From the NCBI GenBank assembly GCA_028456385.1, contig JALNQF010000761.1, positions 1 to 14,769 on the forward strand: a stretch of 14,769 nt of DNA, written 5' to 3'. This document shows positions 1 through 9,420 of this stretch, piece by piece. The stretch comes from Ophiosphaerella korrae. Taxonomy: Eukaryota; Ascomycota; Dothideomycetes; Pleosporales; Phaeosphaeriaceae. The notes under the pieces are model-generated. The model searched no databases. It had not been told where the DNA came from and saw only the letters and a list, made by a program, of their open reading frames with translations. Position numbers and translations under genes: made by a program. Every line of letters begins with the position of its first letter. Position 1 is the stretch's first letter.

Positions 1-77
1 ACTAATATTATAAACTTACTAATATTATAAACTTACTAATATTATAAACTTACTAATATTATAAACTTACTAATATT
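1..77 (+). repeat. 17-bp tandem repeat, 4.5 copies, in the Gypsy LTR
   Basis: Four identical 17-bp units (ACTAATATTATAAACTT) at 1-17, 18-34, 35-51 and 52-68, followed by a half unit at 69-77. The array continues upstream outside the window, judging by the 3' LTR. The corresponding units at 14630-14706 are not identical to each other and keep C and G at several positions, so the uniformity here results from mutation. The array lies in U3, upstream of the TATA-like box, where it could once have acted as a repeated enhancer. Confidence 0.9.
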
Positions 78-114
78 TAACTACTTTTCTACTTTTAGTT
101 AGCGCTTAGTAAGC

Positions 115-136
115 TACTAGGTATATATACCTAGTA
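115..136. repeat. 22-bp perfect palindrome in the Gypsy LTR
   Basis: The segment reads the same on both strands, centred on GTATATATAC with CTAG arms. It is present unchanged at 14744-14765 in the 3' LTR. It may be a dimer-binding site or a cruciform-prone sequence in U3; no function can be read from the sequence. Confidence 0.85.
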
Positions 137-223
137 CTTACTTAGATAGCTTTATTTACTATTTACTCTTTTTAGTTAATTATTAAAACTACTTTATTAA
201 GTTATTTTACGTAAAGTCTACCT

Positions 224-233
224 TATATAAAAG
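224..233 (+). promoter_or_regulatory. Candidate TATA box of the Gypsy 5' LTR
   Basis: TATATAAAAG lies about 285 bp into the LTR, downstream of the 17-bp tandem array, where a U3 promoter is expected. In DNA this depleted of CpA, TATA-like strings arise readily by mutation, and the matching part of the 3' LTR is outside the window, so it cannot be checked here. Confidence 0.3.
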
Positions 234-407
234 TAGATTTCTATAAATATTTTACTTTTATAGGCCTCTCTATAACCTAGAACTACACTAGTAGTTTTCT
301 TACTTATACTAGAGTTACTACAAGATAGCTAATTATAGCTAACTCTTAATTAAGCCTAGCTAGCTAAAAAGAACTATACTACTAGGAATTAGATCTTACC
401 TTAGCTA

Positions 408-425
408 TAGCGCGCTAGGTAGCCC
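408..425 (+). other. Possible primer-binding site of the Gypsy element
   Basis: A relatively GC-rich stretch (TAGCGCGCTAGGTAGCCC) begins TAG, which would be TGG before mutation, the usual first bases of a tRNA-primed site. It is preceded by TA, which would be the LTR-terminal CA. Against it, the implied tRNA lacks the C normally found at the start of the T-stem 3' strand, so the assignment is tentative. Confidence 0.3.
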
Positions 426-541
426 CTTAAGTTTACTATATTATAGTTCTAGTTAACGTTTCTAGTACTCTCTTTTTACTAGTACTAGCGCTAACGTTCT
501 AAAAAGAAATATATACTAAAAAAGAGTAGTTTAACTACTTT
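426..541 (+). other. Gypsy leader, nothing recognisable
   Basis: This short AT-rich stretch lies between the putative primer-binding site and the part of the gag frame that looks coding. The same frame is partly open through it, so the ancestral gag start may lie here. No ATG remains to mark it. Confidence 0.4.
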
Positions 542-1887
542 ATAAGTTATAAAGCTTTAGCTTATACTTACTATATATACTTAGGTAAGGGCGTACTTAC
601 ACTAAGTATTAAACCTAGGTAGTAGTACTAGGAAAAGAAAAGACCCCTAAACTTATATAAATTACTAGTACTTAATTTACAAGAACTAAGTAATAAAGCA
701 CTCTAGACCCTACTAAAACCTTTACTAGCTAGCGCTAAAGATCTAAATCTCTATAAACTAATATCTAAACGTACTAATATAGTATATAACTACTATAACT
801 TAGCTTATTATACTATAACTTAGTTATATAAAAAATCTTCTATCTCTTTAAAAGCTAGCCTCTTAAACTAAAATAATACTAGCTTATAACCTCTTTATTA
901 CTTAAACTAAGTATACTTATAAGATAAAGATATACTATAAATAGTAAACTATAGATCTAGTAAAGAACTAAGAGAACGCTCTAAAGTTACTATACTATAA
1001 AAAATCTATAAAATATACACTAGAACTAAGTTCCTAGAAAAATAAACCTAGAAACCTACTATACTAACTACTCTAATAAAAAAAGTACTAAGTAACCTCT
1101 AATAATATCTTAAGACCTCTTTATAGAAAGATAAAAGAAAATAGGTAATAGACTCTAAATCTTTTATTTAGCTAAGACTACCTAGTAAACTTAATTTCTA
1201 ACCTAATATAATTCCCTAATAAGCACTAGGTACTTTCTTAGCTAATAGCTCTATAATAGACTTAGCTACTCTTAACTAACTTATTATAGAAGAATTTAAC
1301 CTAGATATAGACCCTACTCCCTTTAACTAAGGTAGCCTCCTAAGGTATAGACTAGTTACTAAGGTCTCTTTTAATAACTAGACTATATTAAATAACTTAA
1401 TTAATAACGCCTAACTAAATAGTAGCTAAGTATTATTACTTTAGCTTACACCTAAGCTTAAAACCCTAGAAGAGCTAAGAGATAACTTACTATTAAACGC
1501 TACAATTAATAAAGACCTACTACTAAGAATAGTCTTTATATCTTAAGATAAACTTAAGAAATTACTTACTAAGTTCGCTAAGCTCTAACCCTTATTTTAT
1601 ACCCCACTACTAACCTTATACTAAGGAATTAAGGATAATAAACTTAGTAATTACTTATCTCTTAGAGAATTTACCTTAGCTAGAATAGTATTATACCTAG
1701 TAGTTATAAATACCTAGATATAAGATATAATTAACGTAGTAAATAAATAAAACTAGAGGCTTATAGCTAAAGTAAGTAAATTAGATAAATAACTCTTTTA
1801 ATAAGATAACTAATTAGCTTAACTCTAAAAACGCCTAGTGTAATTACTACTAGACTATAACTATATTATAGAGTAATATAATACTTT
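542..1887 (+). pseudogene. Gypsy gag-like ORF, 5' part (interrupted by Copia)
   Basis: Frame starting at positions equal to 2 modulo 3. It has many TAA/TAG codons but a coherent amino-acid composition, rich in Leu, Lys, Asp and Asn with scattered charged stretches. I recognise no domain in this part of about 445 codons. It ends at the target-site copy ACTTT (1883-1887), where the Copia element entered. Removing the Copia element and one ACTTT (6,194 bp) joins this frame exactly to the frame that carries the zinc knuckle at 9178-9219, so the two parts are one ORF. The joined ORF would be about 890 codons, long for a Gypsy Gag; the extra length is this N-terminal part. The true start is not determinable. 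Whether it is Gag proper or a separate upstream protein is open. Confidence 0.5.
1883..1887 (+). repeat. Left target-site duplication (ACTTT) of the Copia insertion
   Basis: ACTTT directly precedes the Copia 5' LTR and recurs at 8077-8081 directly after the 3' LTR. Five base pairs is the usual duplication length for Copia integrases. Confidence 0.88.
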
Positions 1888-2237
1888 TATTAGATAAGTT
1901 ATATAATTAGATACTTGATAGTATGTACGTAGAGAGGCGTAATAGATTCTAGGTATACTTAGAATCTGTTAATTAGCTTGCTTAAGCTAGTGCTGCGATC
2001 TAATTAGCTTAGCGCATAGGCGTAATAATCGCTAAGCTACTAACTCTACTATAGCTAAAAGGATCGCAGCCTTAACCTTTACAAACAAAGGAATTAAATA
2101 AAGAATCTTATATATAAGGAGATAGACTACGTTAGTACAACTAATACAATAAAGAAACTAGCACCTTAATAAAGAGGTGTTAAGGATCTAGCTCGCTACT
2201 ATCTTAAGAGACTTAGCTAAGACTACTGTATTATAGA

Positions 2238-2246
2238 TATATAAAT
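2238..2246 (+). promoter_or_regulatory. Candidate TATA box in Copia 5' LTR
   Basis: TATATAAAT is present unchanged in both LTRs (here and at 7878-7886), about 350 bp into each. Conservation in both copies makes it less likely to be a mutation product than the other TATA-like strings in this LTR. Confidence 0.4.
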
Positions 2247-2331
2247 AGAGCGTAGAGCTAGAGATAAAGAGAATAATTAATCTACTTAGTTTATACTTAT
2301 TACTTTTAAGTTATAAGTAACTAACTTAAAA

Positions 2332-2351
2332 AAGGCTTTTCTAAAAGCCTT
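2332..2351. repeat. Hairpin in Copia LTR (9-bp stem)
   Basis: AAGGCTTTT, two bases (CT), then AAAAGCCTT: a perfect 9-bp inverted repeat near the 3' part of the LTR. The second LTR (7972-7991) has the same structure with one A/G difference that keeps a wobble pair. It could belong to the R/U5 RNA structure or the 3'-end formation region. Confidence 0.5.
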
Positions 2352-2436
2352 AGTATTCCTCTATAACAAGGCCTTTATATAGCTATTACAAAAAAGCCTT
2401 TTTATTAAATTACTATAACCTCCTTTAAATCTAACA

Positions 2437-2787
2437 ATTAAGAGTCTTACTACCTTAACTAAGTTAAGCAAACTAGTATCTACCTATATTAACTTAAGTA
2501 TTAACTTAAGTATTAAGCTAAGCATTAAGCTAAGCACTATAAAGAGTATTAGCGAAAAGTACTAATCTCTTACCTTCTAGCAGCCCTACGCGCGTTAGCA
2601 AAAAGTACTATTCTCCTACTCTCTAGTAGTACTACGAGCATCTTTAAAAAAGGGGCGTAAATCTCCTACCCTCTAGTAGCCCTCTAATAACTCTTAAATT
2701 AAGCTAAGCACTACACTTAGCCTTAACTAAAGCGCACTCTAAAAAGTAACAATCTCTTACCCTCTTATAACTTAAAGCTAAAACAAG
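2437..2787 (+). repeat. Copia leader with two families of short repeats
   Basis: The leader lies between the 5' LTR and the inferred polyprotein start. It holds four contiguous 12-bp units at 2488-2535 (two ATTAACTTAAGT, then two ATTAAGCTAAGC) with a fifth copy at 2698-2709. It also holds about four diverged copies of a 30-40 bp unit (AAAAGTACTA, then TCTCTTACC and CTAGTAG) near 2554-2587, 2600-2636, 2652-2692 and 2740-2767. I could not identify a convincing primer-binding site after 2436. Confidence 0.65.
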
Positions 2788-4512
2788 ATAGCTAGTACAA
2801 CTTAACGCGATCTAACTATAACGTTAAGAACTAATAAGGATTATACTATATAGATAATTTAACTACAATCTAGATACGTAGTATATAACATTTAGGATAA
2901 GATTAACCTAGAATCCTCTACTTAGCTAATTTAGAGACTAAAACTAATTAGAGCTCTAGTAATAGCTAACTATACTCTAGTATTAGGTATCGAGACTCTT
3001 ATATAGCAGTCTAAACTCTTAGCTACTAGTTATAAGGCTTTTAAAGAAGACCTTAAATACTATAAAATATTAGCTAAGTAATACTATAGCGACTAATACA
3101 AGTACAAAAAAGAGTAGTTAAGTCTCTAGTATATTATAACGTTTATCTAATCCTTAGTCTTGCTATATCTACTACGTACGTACTACCTACTAAACTAATC
3201 TCTACGTTAGTAGCTATTAAACCTAAAGTAAACTATTAGCGTAGACGAGCGTATTAAGTAAGAGCGTGTACGTAATAAATACCTTAAATTACTTAAGCCT
3301 ATAAGAAGCCTAGCAAATTAGGATATATAGATAGCTAAGTATAACTATACTACTACTAAGGCTAAAACGTATTAAGTAGTAGAGTTACTACAAATTAATA
3401 TAATTACTTAAGACTTTTTAGTAGCTATTAAACACGTAGCACTAATTTAGTCTATAACCTTTTAAGATAATAGAAGGCTATTACCTAGTATAAACTAGAG
3501 AGAGATAATAAAACGCTACTATAAGTATATAATAGTATACTATCTCCTAAATATAAAGAGGCGTAAAGCTACTTTCGTAGTAGATAATACTTTACTTTAC
3601 GCTACTAGTAGTAATACTACCTAGGGTAAGACTAGGGACGCCTCTTTTATAGATAGCGCGCTACTTAATAAATAGAGTAGACCTTGTAATTAACGTACAC
3701 GTAGTAGTAATACTAACGTTAACTAAATAATAAGTTAAAGAGCTATAGGTAAACAATACCTAGCTTGTAAAAGACCTTATAAACTTAGTAATTACTACTA
3801 TATTAATCCTAACAAAGTACTAGATTAGTAGACTCTAAGTAAGACTCTAAAAGAGCTTATTAATTACAAACGTAAGTATAACACAACCTTATAAAGACTA
3901 ATAAGAAAATAGTTAAAGTATTAAATAAAGCCTTATATAGAACTATACGCTAAGTTACTTTAGATTACTAAAATCTATAAAGAAGATTAACTAGAAAGCT
4001 AGTAAATATTAAGTATTAAGAGCACTTTTATTACTAAAACTACAAAGAATACTTATAATACCTACTCTCTCTAGAATTCCTTTATCCTAGACTCTAGTTT
4101 AACTTACTATATTACAAACAACCTAACTCGTGTGTATAACTATTGTCTATTAAAGCTAAATAATTATATATAGGCGGGCAAGTTAAAGATATAAGTAAAA
4201 AGATATAGATCTCTTACTCTTACGCTAAAAAACTAGTTAATAGAAAATAAACTAGTTCTATATAACGTAGCTATATACCTAGATATCTTTTATAACCTAG
4301 TCTCTTTCTAGCTACTCTAGTAGAGAGGAATATAGTAGAACACTTAATCTAAGCTAATAACTCTAAATAAGCCTAATAGATAAATAATTAGATACCTTAC
4401 TAAGATCTATAGTTAATAGGTACTTAAGTATTATTTACTATATAATCTTATATACTAAGTAGCGTACTATACCTATAAACCTTAGACTATTAGAGTACTA
4501 GTACTACTATAG

Positions 4513-5001
4513 CACAAGAGACTTAGCTATCTAGAACTAGCTATAATTAAACACTTTATCTAGTAAGCTTAAGGGGTGCGTATAAATAGAGTATCTATAG
4601 TCTAGTATAATATATATAGTAAAGCTAAGATAAAGTAGTAAATTAGCTATATACTAAGAATTAGTTATAAAAGACTAAGAAAAAGACTCTCTATTAACTT
4701 TTACTTATATAAAGTATAAAGCGTTACTAAAAAGAAAAGCTAGATACTTATTACTAATAAGTACTTAAAACTATAGTAGGACTTCTACTTTACTAATAAC
4801 TAGTTAGCTAAATTAATTATTAAGATACTATTAAATTTAACTCTCTTTTTAAAGAATTAGTATAGTATCTTAGTTAAGGTAATTAAAGCTAATAACGAGA
4901 TTATAATAGTAAAACTAGAGGTCTAGCGCTAGTTAAACTTACAAGGTATTACTATTAAACCTTTAGCTCTAGATACTTAAGCCTAAAATAGAGGAGCTAA
5001 G
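4513..5001 (+). other. Copia integrase domain, all three catalytic positions substituted
   Basis: His at 4513 followed five residues later by Tyr (expected His) opens the zinc-binding region. The core has INF at 4693-4701 (Asp to Asn at 4696), ANN at 4888-4896 (Asp to Asn at 4891) and GAKR at 4993-5004 (Glu to Lys at 4999). Spacing between the last two is 35 residues, the D-D-x35-E hallmark. Each change is explained by a single G-to-A on this strand. The protein could not have joined DNA. Confidence 0.85.
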
Positions 5002-6009
5002 CGAGCTAGAGGAATTAACAAAGAAAAGTTACGTACTATATAACTTAACGCAAATCTACTATAGGAGCTTTAGCCTAAAATTATATAGGCTAGAGTCTAC
5101 CTATATAATTAAACGCTAAGTTACTTAAATAACTAGAAGATACTATATAAAGTATTCTTTACGAAAGTTACTAAGAATTAAGGAATTATAGTATTAATAA
5201 GAAAGCTAAACTTAGCCTACTTAAAAGTATATAGGTGCAAAGCCTTTATAATAACTAATAATACGTAGCGTAGTAAATTAAGGCTATAATATTTAGATCT
5301 AAAAGTATAGATTAGCTACTTTATAGGATACTAGTTATTAAATATCTACTAGATCTAGGTGCTATCTATAGCTAAGGTAATAAGTACATAGGATATAATC
5401 TTTAATAAGTAAATAATCTTTAATAGTAAAATAGAGGATCTAATAGATAACTTTATATATTAAATACTAGAAGAGATTACTACCTATATTAAAACAATTA
5501 AGCTCTTAGCACTAGTACACGAGCTAGAAATAGAGTCCTTCTATAAAGATAATACTAAGTTAGATATATCTATAAATAATAAAGAAGATCTACTTAGCTA
5601 CTACTATAGAAGAAAGATTGTAGACTACTATCTAACTCTTCTACTATCTCTACCTCTAGTAGTAATACTAGCCTATTTAATAACTAGAGACTAACTAGAG
5701 TTAATAGTACATAATAGATATAGCTTATCTAAAACTATACTATAGGTAGTAGCCTTTATAGCTAGTACCTAAGTAGGTAACTTTAGAAAATACTAAGGAG
5801 AACTCGTAGACAAAGCTAAGATAAAGAGGATACTCGTAAAAGGACTAAAGCTCTACTATAATTAACTCCTATTACTACCTTTATACTAAACAAACCTAGA
5901 AAGCTATCTAATAGGCAAGTTATTTAAAGAAGCTAAGCTATCTTACTTAACTAGCTATCGCTAGATAAAATTATAGACTAAAGTACTAGCTAAACCTATC
6001 TAGCGTTCT

Positions 6010-6520
6010 AGCTAGTAGATACTAGACTATATATAGGTATATACGTACAAGCTTAATAAATATTATTAATTTATTAAATACAAAGCTTAACTTATAGTAC
6101 AAGGAGACTAGTAATAAAACGTTATAGTACAAGAGACTTACTCTATAACACTAGCTAGCTAATCCTTTTAGATACTTATAGCTATTACTACTAAATATAA
6201 TCTTAAACTAAAATAGTATAACGTAACTAACGCCTTTGTTTATATAGTAATAGACTAAGAGATCTATATAAAAATACTAAGGGGATACTAAAAGAAGGGT
6301 ATAATCCTTAGAGTCTAAAAGGCCCTATATAGTCTCTAGATCTTACCTCTCCTATAGTAGAGAGAATTTATAGCTATACTTAAAGCTATAAGCTTTTAAA
6401 TAGTACTATACAAACTATACTATATAGTTAAAGATAGAATTATTATCTTCTTCTACGTAAATAATATTATTATCGCATATAACAAGTAGAAGACTAAGGA
6501 AGTATAGTAAGTAACTAATC
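6010..6520 (+). other. Copia reverse transcriptase domain, catalytic aspartates lost
   Basis: Conserved landmarks in order: TYKLN and KA-x-LIVQGD near 6046-6108, the first catalytic motif reading NVTNAFVY with Asn at 6220, ALYSL near 6325, and FFYVNNIIIA around 6448-6477, where Copia enzymes have YVDD. All three metal-binding Asp codons read Asn, so polymerase activity is excluded. Confidence 0.88.
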
Positions 6521-7518
6521 TTCTAAAAGAGAAGTATACTATTACTAGAGGAATAGATCTCTAATAGTTTCTTAGTATCGAAGTAATTTAAGATAGAGAG
6601 TAACGTATAATTTAACTACTATAGGTAGCGTACATTAACAAGATAAGTTAGCTTATAGATAAACTACACGTTTATTACAATATACCTATAGCTACTACTA
6701 AACTTAAGGCCTATACTAGTTTAGCAATACTATTTAAGATTAATAAATACTAACGTAAAATTAGTTTACTTCTATTTACTACTATAACTACTTAGCTAGA
6801 TATAGCTTTTACAATATCGCAACTAGCTTATTTTCTTATAAACCTAAGCACTACTTACTATAAAGCTACTAATCGAGTACTTATATACCTCTCTTATACA
6901 AGATTAAGAGTACTCTAGCTAAGTAGAAGTAACTTATTACAAGTCGCTAGTAATACTTCCTTTACTAATAATACTATAAACTAAAAAAGTTTACAAGGCT
7001 ATACAATTAAACTTTTTAATAGGCTTATTATATAGAGAGTAAACAAGTAAGATATAGTTACTACTTCTATAATAGAAGCTAAGTTGCTAGCCCTATTATA
7101 AGTAGTAAAAGAAGTAATCTTTATATTAAAACTTCTTAACAAACTATACGTTAAACTCCCTACAAACTATATTACAATCTAGTACAATAATACTTAAATA
7201 ATCTAGCTTGTTACTAAAGAACTAGCTAAGCTATAAACTAAGCTTTAGCACGTTAATATCTATAATTATTAGCTAAGATAAGAGGTCTCTACTAGCTAAA
7301 TTAAAGTAGAATATACTCTATTAATAGAGATAATAGTAGATAGCTTTATAAAAGTCTTACTAGTAAATAAATAAGAAAGCTTCTTAAAATAGCTTAGACT
7401 AATAAAAGTAATAGAACACTAAACAATATATAAAGCACTTCTAGATAAAATCTAAGACTACCTTAAAAATCTTATATTTATCTTATAAATATCTAGCTTA
7501 CTAACAAGTTACTAACCT

Positions 7519-7527
7519 AAAGGGGTG
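7519..7527 (+). other. Copia polypurine tract
   Basis: AAAGGGG followed by TG lies directly upstream of the 3' LTR start at 7528. It is the expected plus-strand primer and has survived because purine runs contain no CpA or TpG. Confidence 0.8.
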
Positions 7528-8076
7528 TATTAAATAAGTTATATAATTAGATGCTTAATAGTATATACGTAGAGAGGCGCAATAGATTCTAGGTGTACTT
7601 AGAATCTATTAATTAGCTCGCTTAAGCTAGTACTACAATCTAATTAGCTTAGCGCACGGGCATAACAATCGCTAAGCTACTAACTCTACTATAGCTAAAA
7701 GGATTATAGCCTTAACCTTTACAAACAAAGGAATTAAATAAAGAATCTTACATACAAGAAGATAGACTACGTTAGTACAACTAATATAATAAAGAAACTA
7801 GTACCTTAATAAAAGAGTGTTAAGAATCTAGCTTGCTACTATCTTAAGAGACCTAGCTAAGACTGCTATATTGTAGATATATAAATAGAGCGCAGGGCTA
7901 GAGATAGAAAGAATAATTAATCTACTTAGTTTATACTTATTACTTTTAAGTTATAGGTAACTAACTTAAAAAGGGCTTTTCTAAAAGCCTTAGTATCTCT
8001 CTATAACAAGGCTCTTATATAGCTATTATAAAAAAGCCTTTTTATTAAATTACTATAACCTCTTTTAAATCTAATA
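7528..8076 (+). repeat. Copia 3' LTR, 549 bp
   Basis: Same length as the 5' LTR. It starts TATTAAATAAG and ends CTAATA, both ends showing the TG/CA to TA change. It is followed immediately by the ACTTT duplication. It keeps C or G at about 20 sites where the 5' LTR has T or A, and the reverse holds at about 25 sites, so the two LTRs mutated independently. Confidence 0.95.
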
Positions 8077-8081
8077 ACTTT
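8077..8081 (+). repeat. Right target-site duplication (ACTTT) of the Copia insertion
   Basis: Identical to 1883-1887. One copy plus the element must be removed to restore the Gypsy gag frame. Confidence 0.88.
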
Positions 8082-9420
8082 AGGCTAAAGAGCTACTTAG
8101 TATAAAGCCTTATAAGAAGAAGCTATAGTAAAATATAACTACTTACGCAAAGTAGTAATCTACTAAGAAGACTTAATAGCTAAATAAACTAAGCTAGAAA
8201 CCTTTAACTTTAATATACTAGCGTAGAAAGATATAGAACTACTTTATACTAAGATCTTACTATAAGGCTAGTAACCTAGCTTCTTTAAAAGAGAGTTTAA
8301 ACCCTAAGTACTAGTAGTAAGCTACTATATCTTTAATAGAGAAGAGTTTACCCTAACTCTTTTTTTAACTAGTATCTAAGAGCTAGCCTTTAATTTTTAC
8401 TAGTATAAAGAATAAGAAAACTACTCTATAAAACTCTTATAATTTTTAGGTATAAGATACTATATAAACGTTATATCCTTTATCTAGTCTATATATAATT
8501 ACTTTATTACTAATAGAAAAAAATATATTAGCTTGTAAACCTAAGCTAACGTTATTATACGCTACTATATAGGATTAGCTTACTTATACCTTACTATCCT
8601 AAATAGTATTACTTACCTATACTAAAAAGAATTTATATATTTCTTTATACTTTTTTACTAATTTAGTAATATAAGTATAGTAAGATTAAGAGAAGTATAT
8701 TATAAAACCCTAGAAATAGCTAAATTTAGACTAGATTAACTAATCTACAAAACTACCTAGTTAGTATAAGCTAAATTCCTTTCTAAATTTAATAATATTA
8801 GCCTTAAACTATAATAGAACCTATAGCTATACAATATCTACCTTTAAAAAAAGCTATAACTTTAGCTTAAAGAAGCTACTAGCACTACCTCTAGTATCTA
8901 TAATAGCCCCGCTAATTTTTAAAAGATAATCTTAATATTAGAAAACAAAGTAAATAATTATAACCTAGATATAAGCCTTAGGTAAACCTAGCTTCGTACT
9001 CTAGCGCCTACAAGAGCTAAACTAAGAGCGTAGATATAAAACTTTAAAGAAGAACTAGCTATAACCTTATAAGAACTAAAACACTATTAACTATAGCTAG
9101 AAGGTATATTTAGAGGAATACACCTAACTAGTAAAAAGGCTACTATAATTAAAACTAAGAACTCTAAAACAATTTTATACTAGGGCTATAGAAAGATAAG
9201 TATTAGGAAGCTAGACTATACTACTTATAAATAAATAAAAGCTACTAGATCTAAAATACTTACTAATACTATAAACTACTATATAGCTACTTATATAGTA
9301 ATAGACTTTAAAATAGATATAGAAATAGAAGACTAATTCTTTAAAGACGACTCCTAACTAGATATAGAGCTAGAACTAGAGCCTAACTTAGACTAGAATT
9401 TAGAAAACAACGTTCTCTAA
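8082..9420 (+). pseudogene. Gypsy gag ORF, 3' part, with CCHC zinc knuckle
   Basis: Frame 1 modulo 3, continuous with the 542-1887 part when the Copia insertion is removed. The middle section has the Leu/Phe/Tyr-rich helical look of a capsid region, but I would not assign it from sequence alone. A zinc knuckle of the form C-x2-C-x4-H-x4-C sits at 9178-9219: it reads Tyr at all three Cys positions and Ile at the His position. An acidic stretch rich in Asp and Glu follows (about 9301-9411), then stops from 9418. In the next 200 bp the coherent frame moves to 0 modulo 3 (pol), a change of -1, as expected for a gag-pol pair expressed by frameshifting. I see no clear slippery heptamer. Confidence 0.7.

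Larger units (their letters stand above)
1..407 (+). repeat. 5' LTR of the Gypsy element, first ~61 bp outside the window
   Basis: Positions 1-140 align without gaps to 14630-14769 in the 3' LTR. Extrapolating from the 3' LTR start at 14569 puts the 5' LTR start about 61 bp upstream of the window. The 3' boundary is not directly visible because the 3' LTR is cut at 14769. I place it near 407 because a primer-binding-site-like sequence starting TAG (from TGG) follows there. That gives an LTR of about 468 bp. The start is well supported; the end is a guess. Confidence 0.6.
1888..2436 (+). repeat. Copia 5' LTR, 549 bp
   Basis: It starts TATTAGATAAG, with TA standing for the canonical TG, and ends CTAACA, keeping the canonical CA. 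It aligns end to end with 7528-8076. I count about 45 differences, all transitions and no net length change. It contains a TATA-like box at 2238-2246 shared by both LTRs and a near-perfect hairpin at 2332-2351. Confidence 0.95.
2788..7422 (+). pseudogene. Copia Gag-Pol polyprotein remnant (zinc knuckle, PR, INT, RT, RNase H)
   Basis: One frame (1 modulo 3) of about 1,545 codons carries the whole Copia polyprotein, interrupted by many TAA/TAG. The start is inferred: ATA-GCT at 2788, an expected ATG-GCT. Domains in order: Gag; a C-x2-C-x3-H-x4-C knuckle at 3757-3795 with Tyr at three of four ligands; protease motif reading DSSLT (expected DSGAT) at 4090; an integrase zinc-binding region from His 4513, with its C-x2-C now Tyr-x2-Tyr; the integrase core with Asn 4696, Asn 4891 and Lys 4999 at the D, D, E positions, the last two exactly x35 apart; reverse transcriptase from about 6010 with KA-x-LIVQGD, Asn 6220 and YVNN at 6454-6465 (expected YVDD); RNase H with Asn 6952 in the DAS position and EAK at 7075-7083. 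The stop is uncertain and could extend towards 7512. Confidence 0.92.
1888..8076 (+). mobile_element. Complete but RIP-inactivated Ty1/Copia LTR retrotransposon, 6,189 bp
   Basis: Two LTRs of exactly 549 bp flank a body with one degenerate polyprotein in the order zinc knuckle, protease, integrase, reverse transcriptase, RNase H. Integrase before reverse transcriptase is diagnostic of Copia. The flanks carry a perfect 5-bp duplication. The body ends with a polypurine tract (AAAGGGG, 7519-7525) just before the 3' LTR. It inserted in the same orientation into the gag ORF of the surrounding Gypsy element. Confidence 0.95.

Noticed and set aside
1..77. CRISPR array or centromeric satellite
   Set aside because: The 17-bp units are directly adjacent with no spacers, number only about 4.5, and recur in the matching position of the second Gypsy LTR, so they are an LTR feature.
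2108..2118. TATA-like string TATATATAAGG in the Copia 5' LTR as a promoter
   Set aside because: The 3' LTR reads TACATACAAG at the same place, so the string was created here by C-to-T changes. The TATATAAAT shared by both LTRs at 2238-2246 is the better candidate.
2437..2460. Copia primer-binding site resembling the initiator-tRNA half-molecule type
   Set aside because: The sequence after the LTR (ATTAAGAGTC) only loosely resembles that class and has a mismatch not explained by a transition, so I did not call it.
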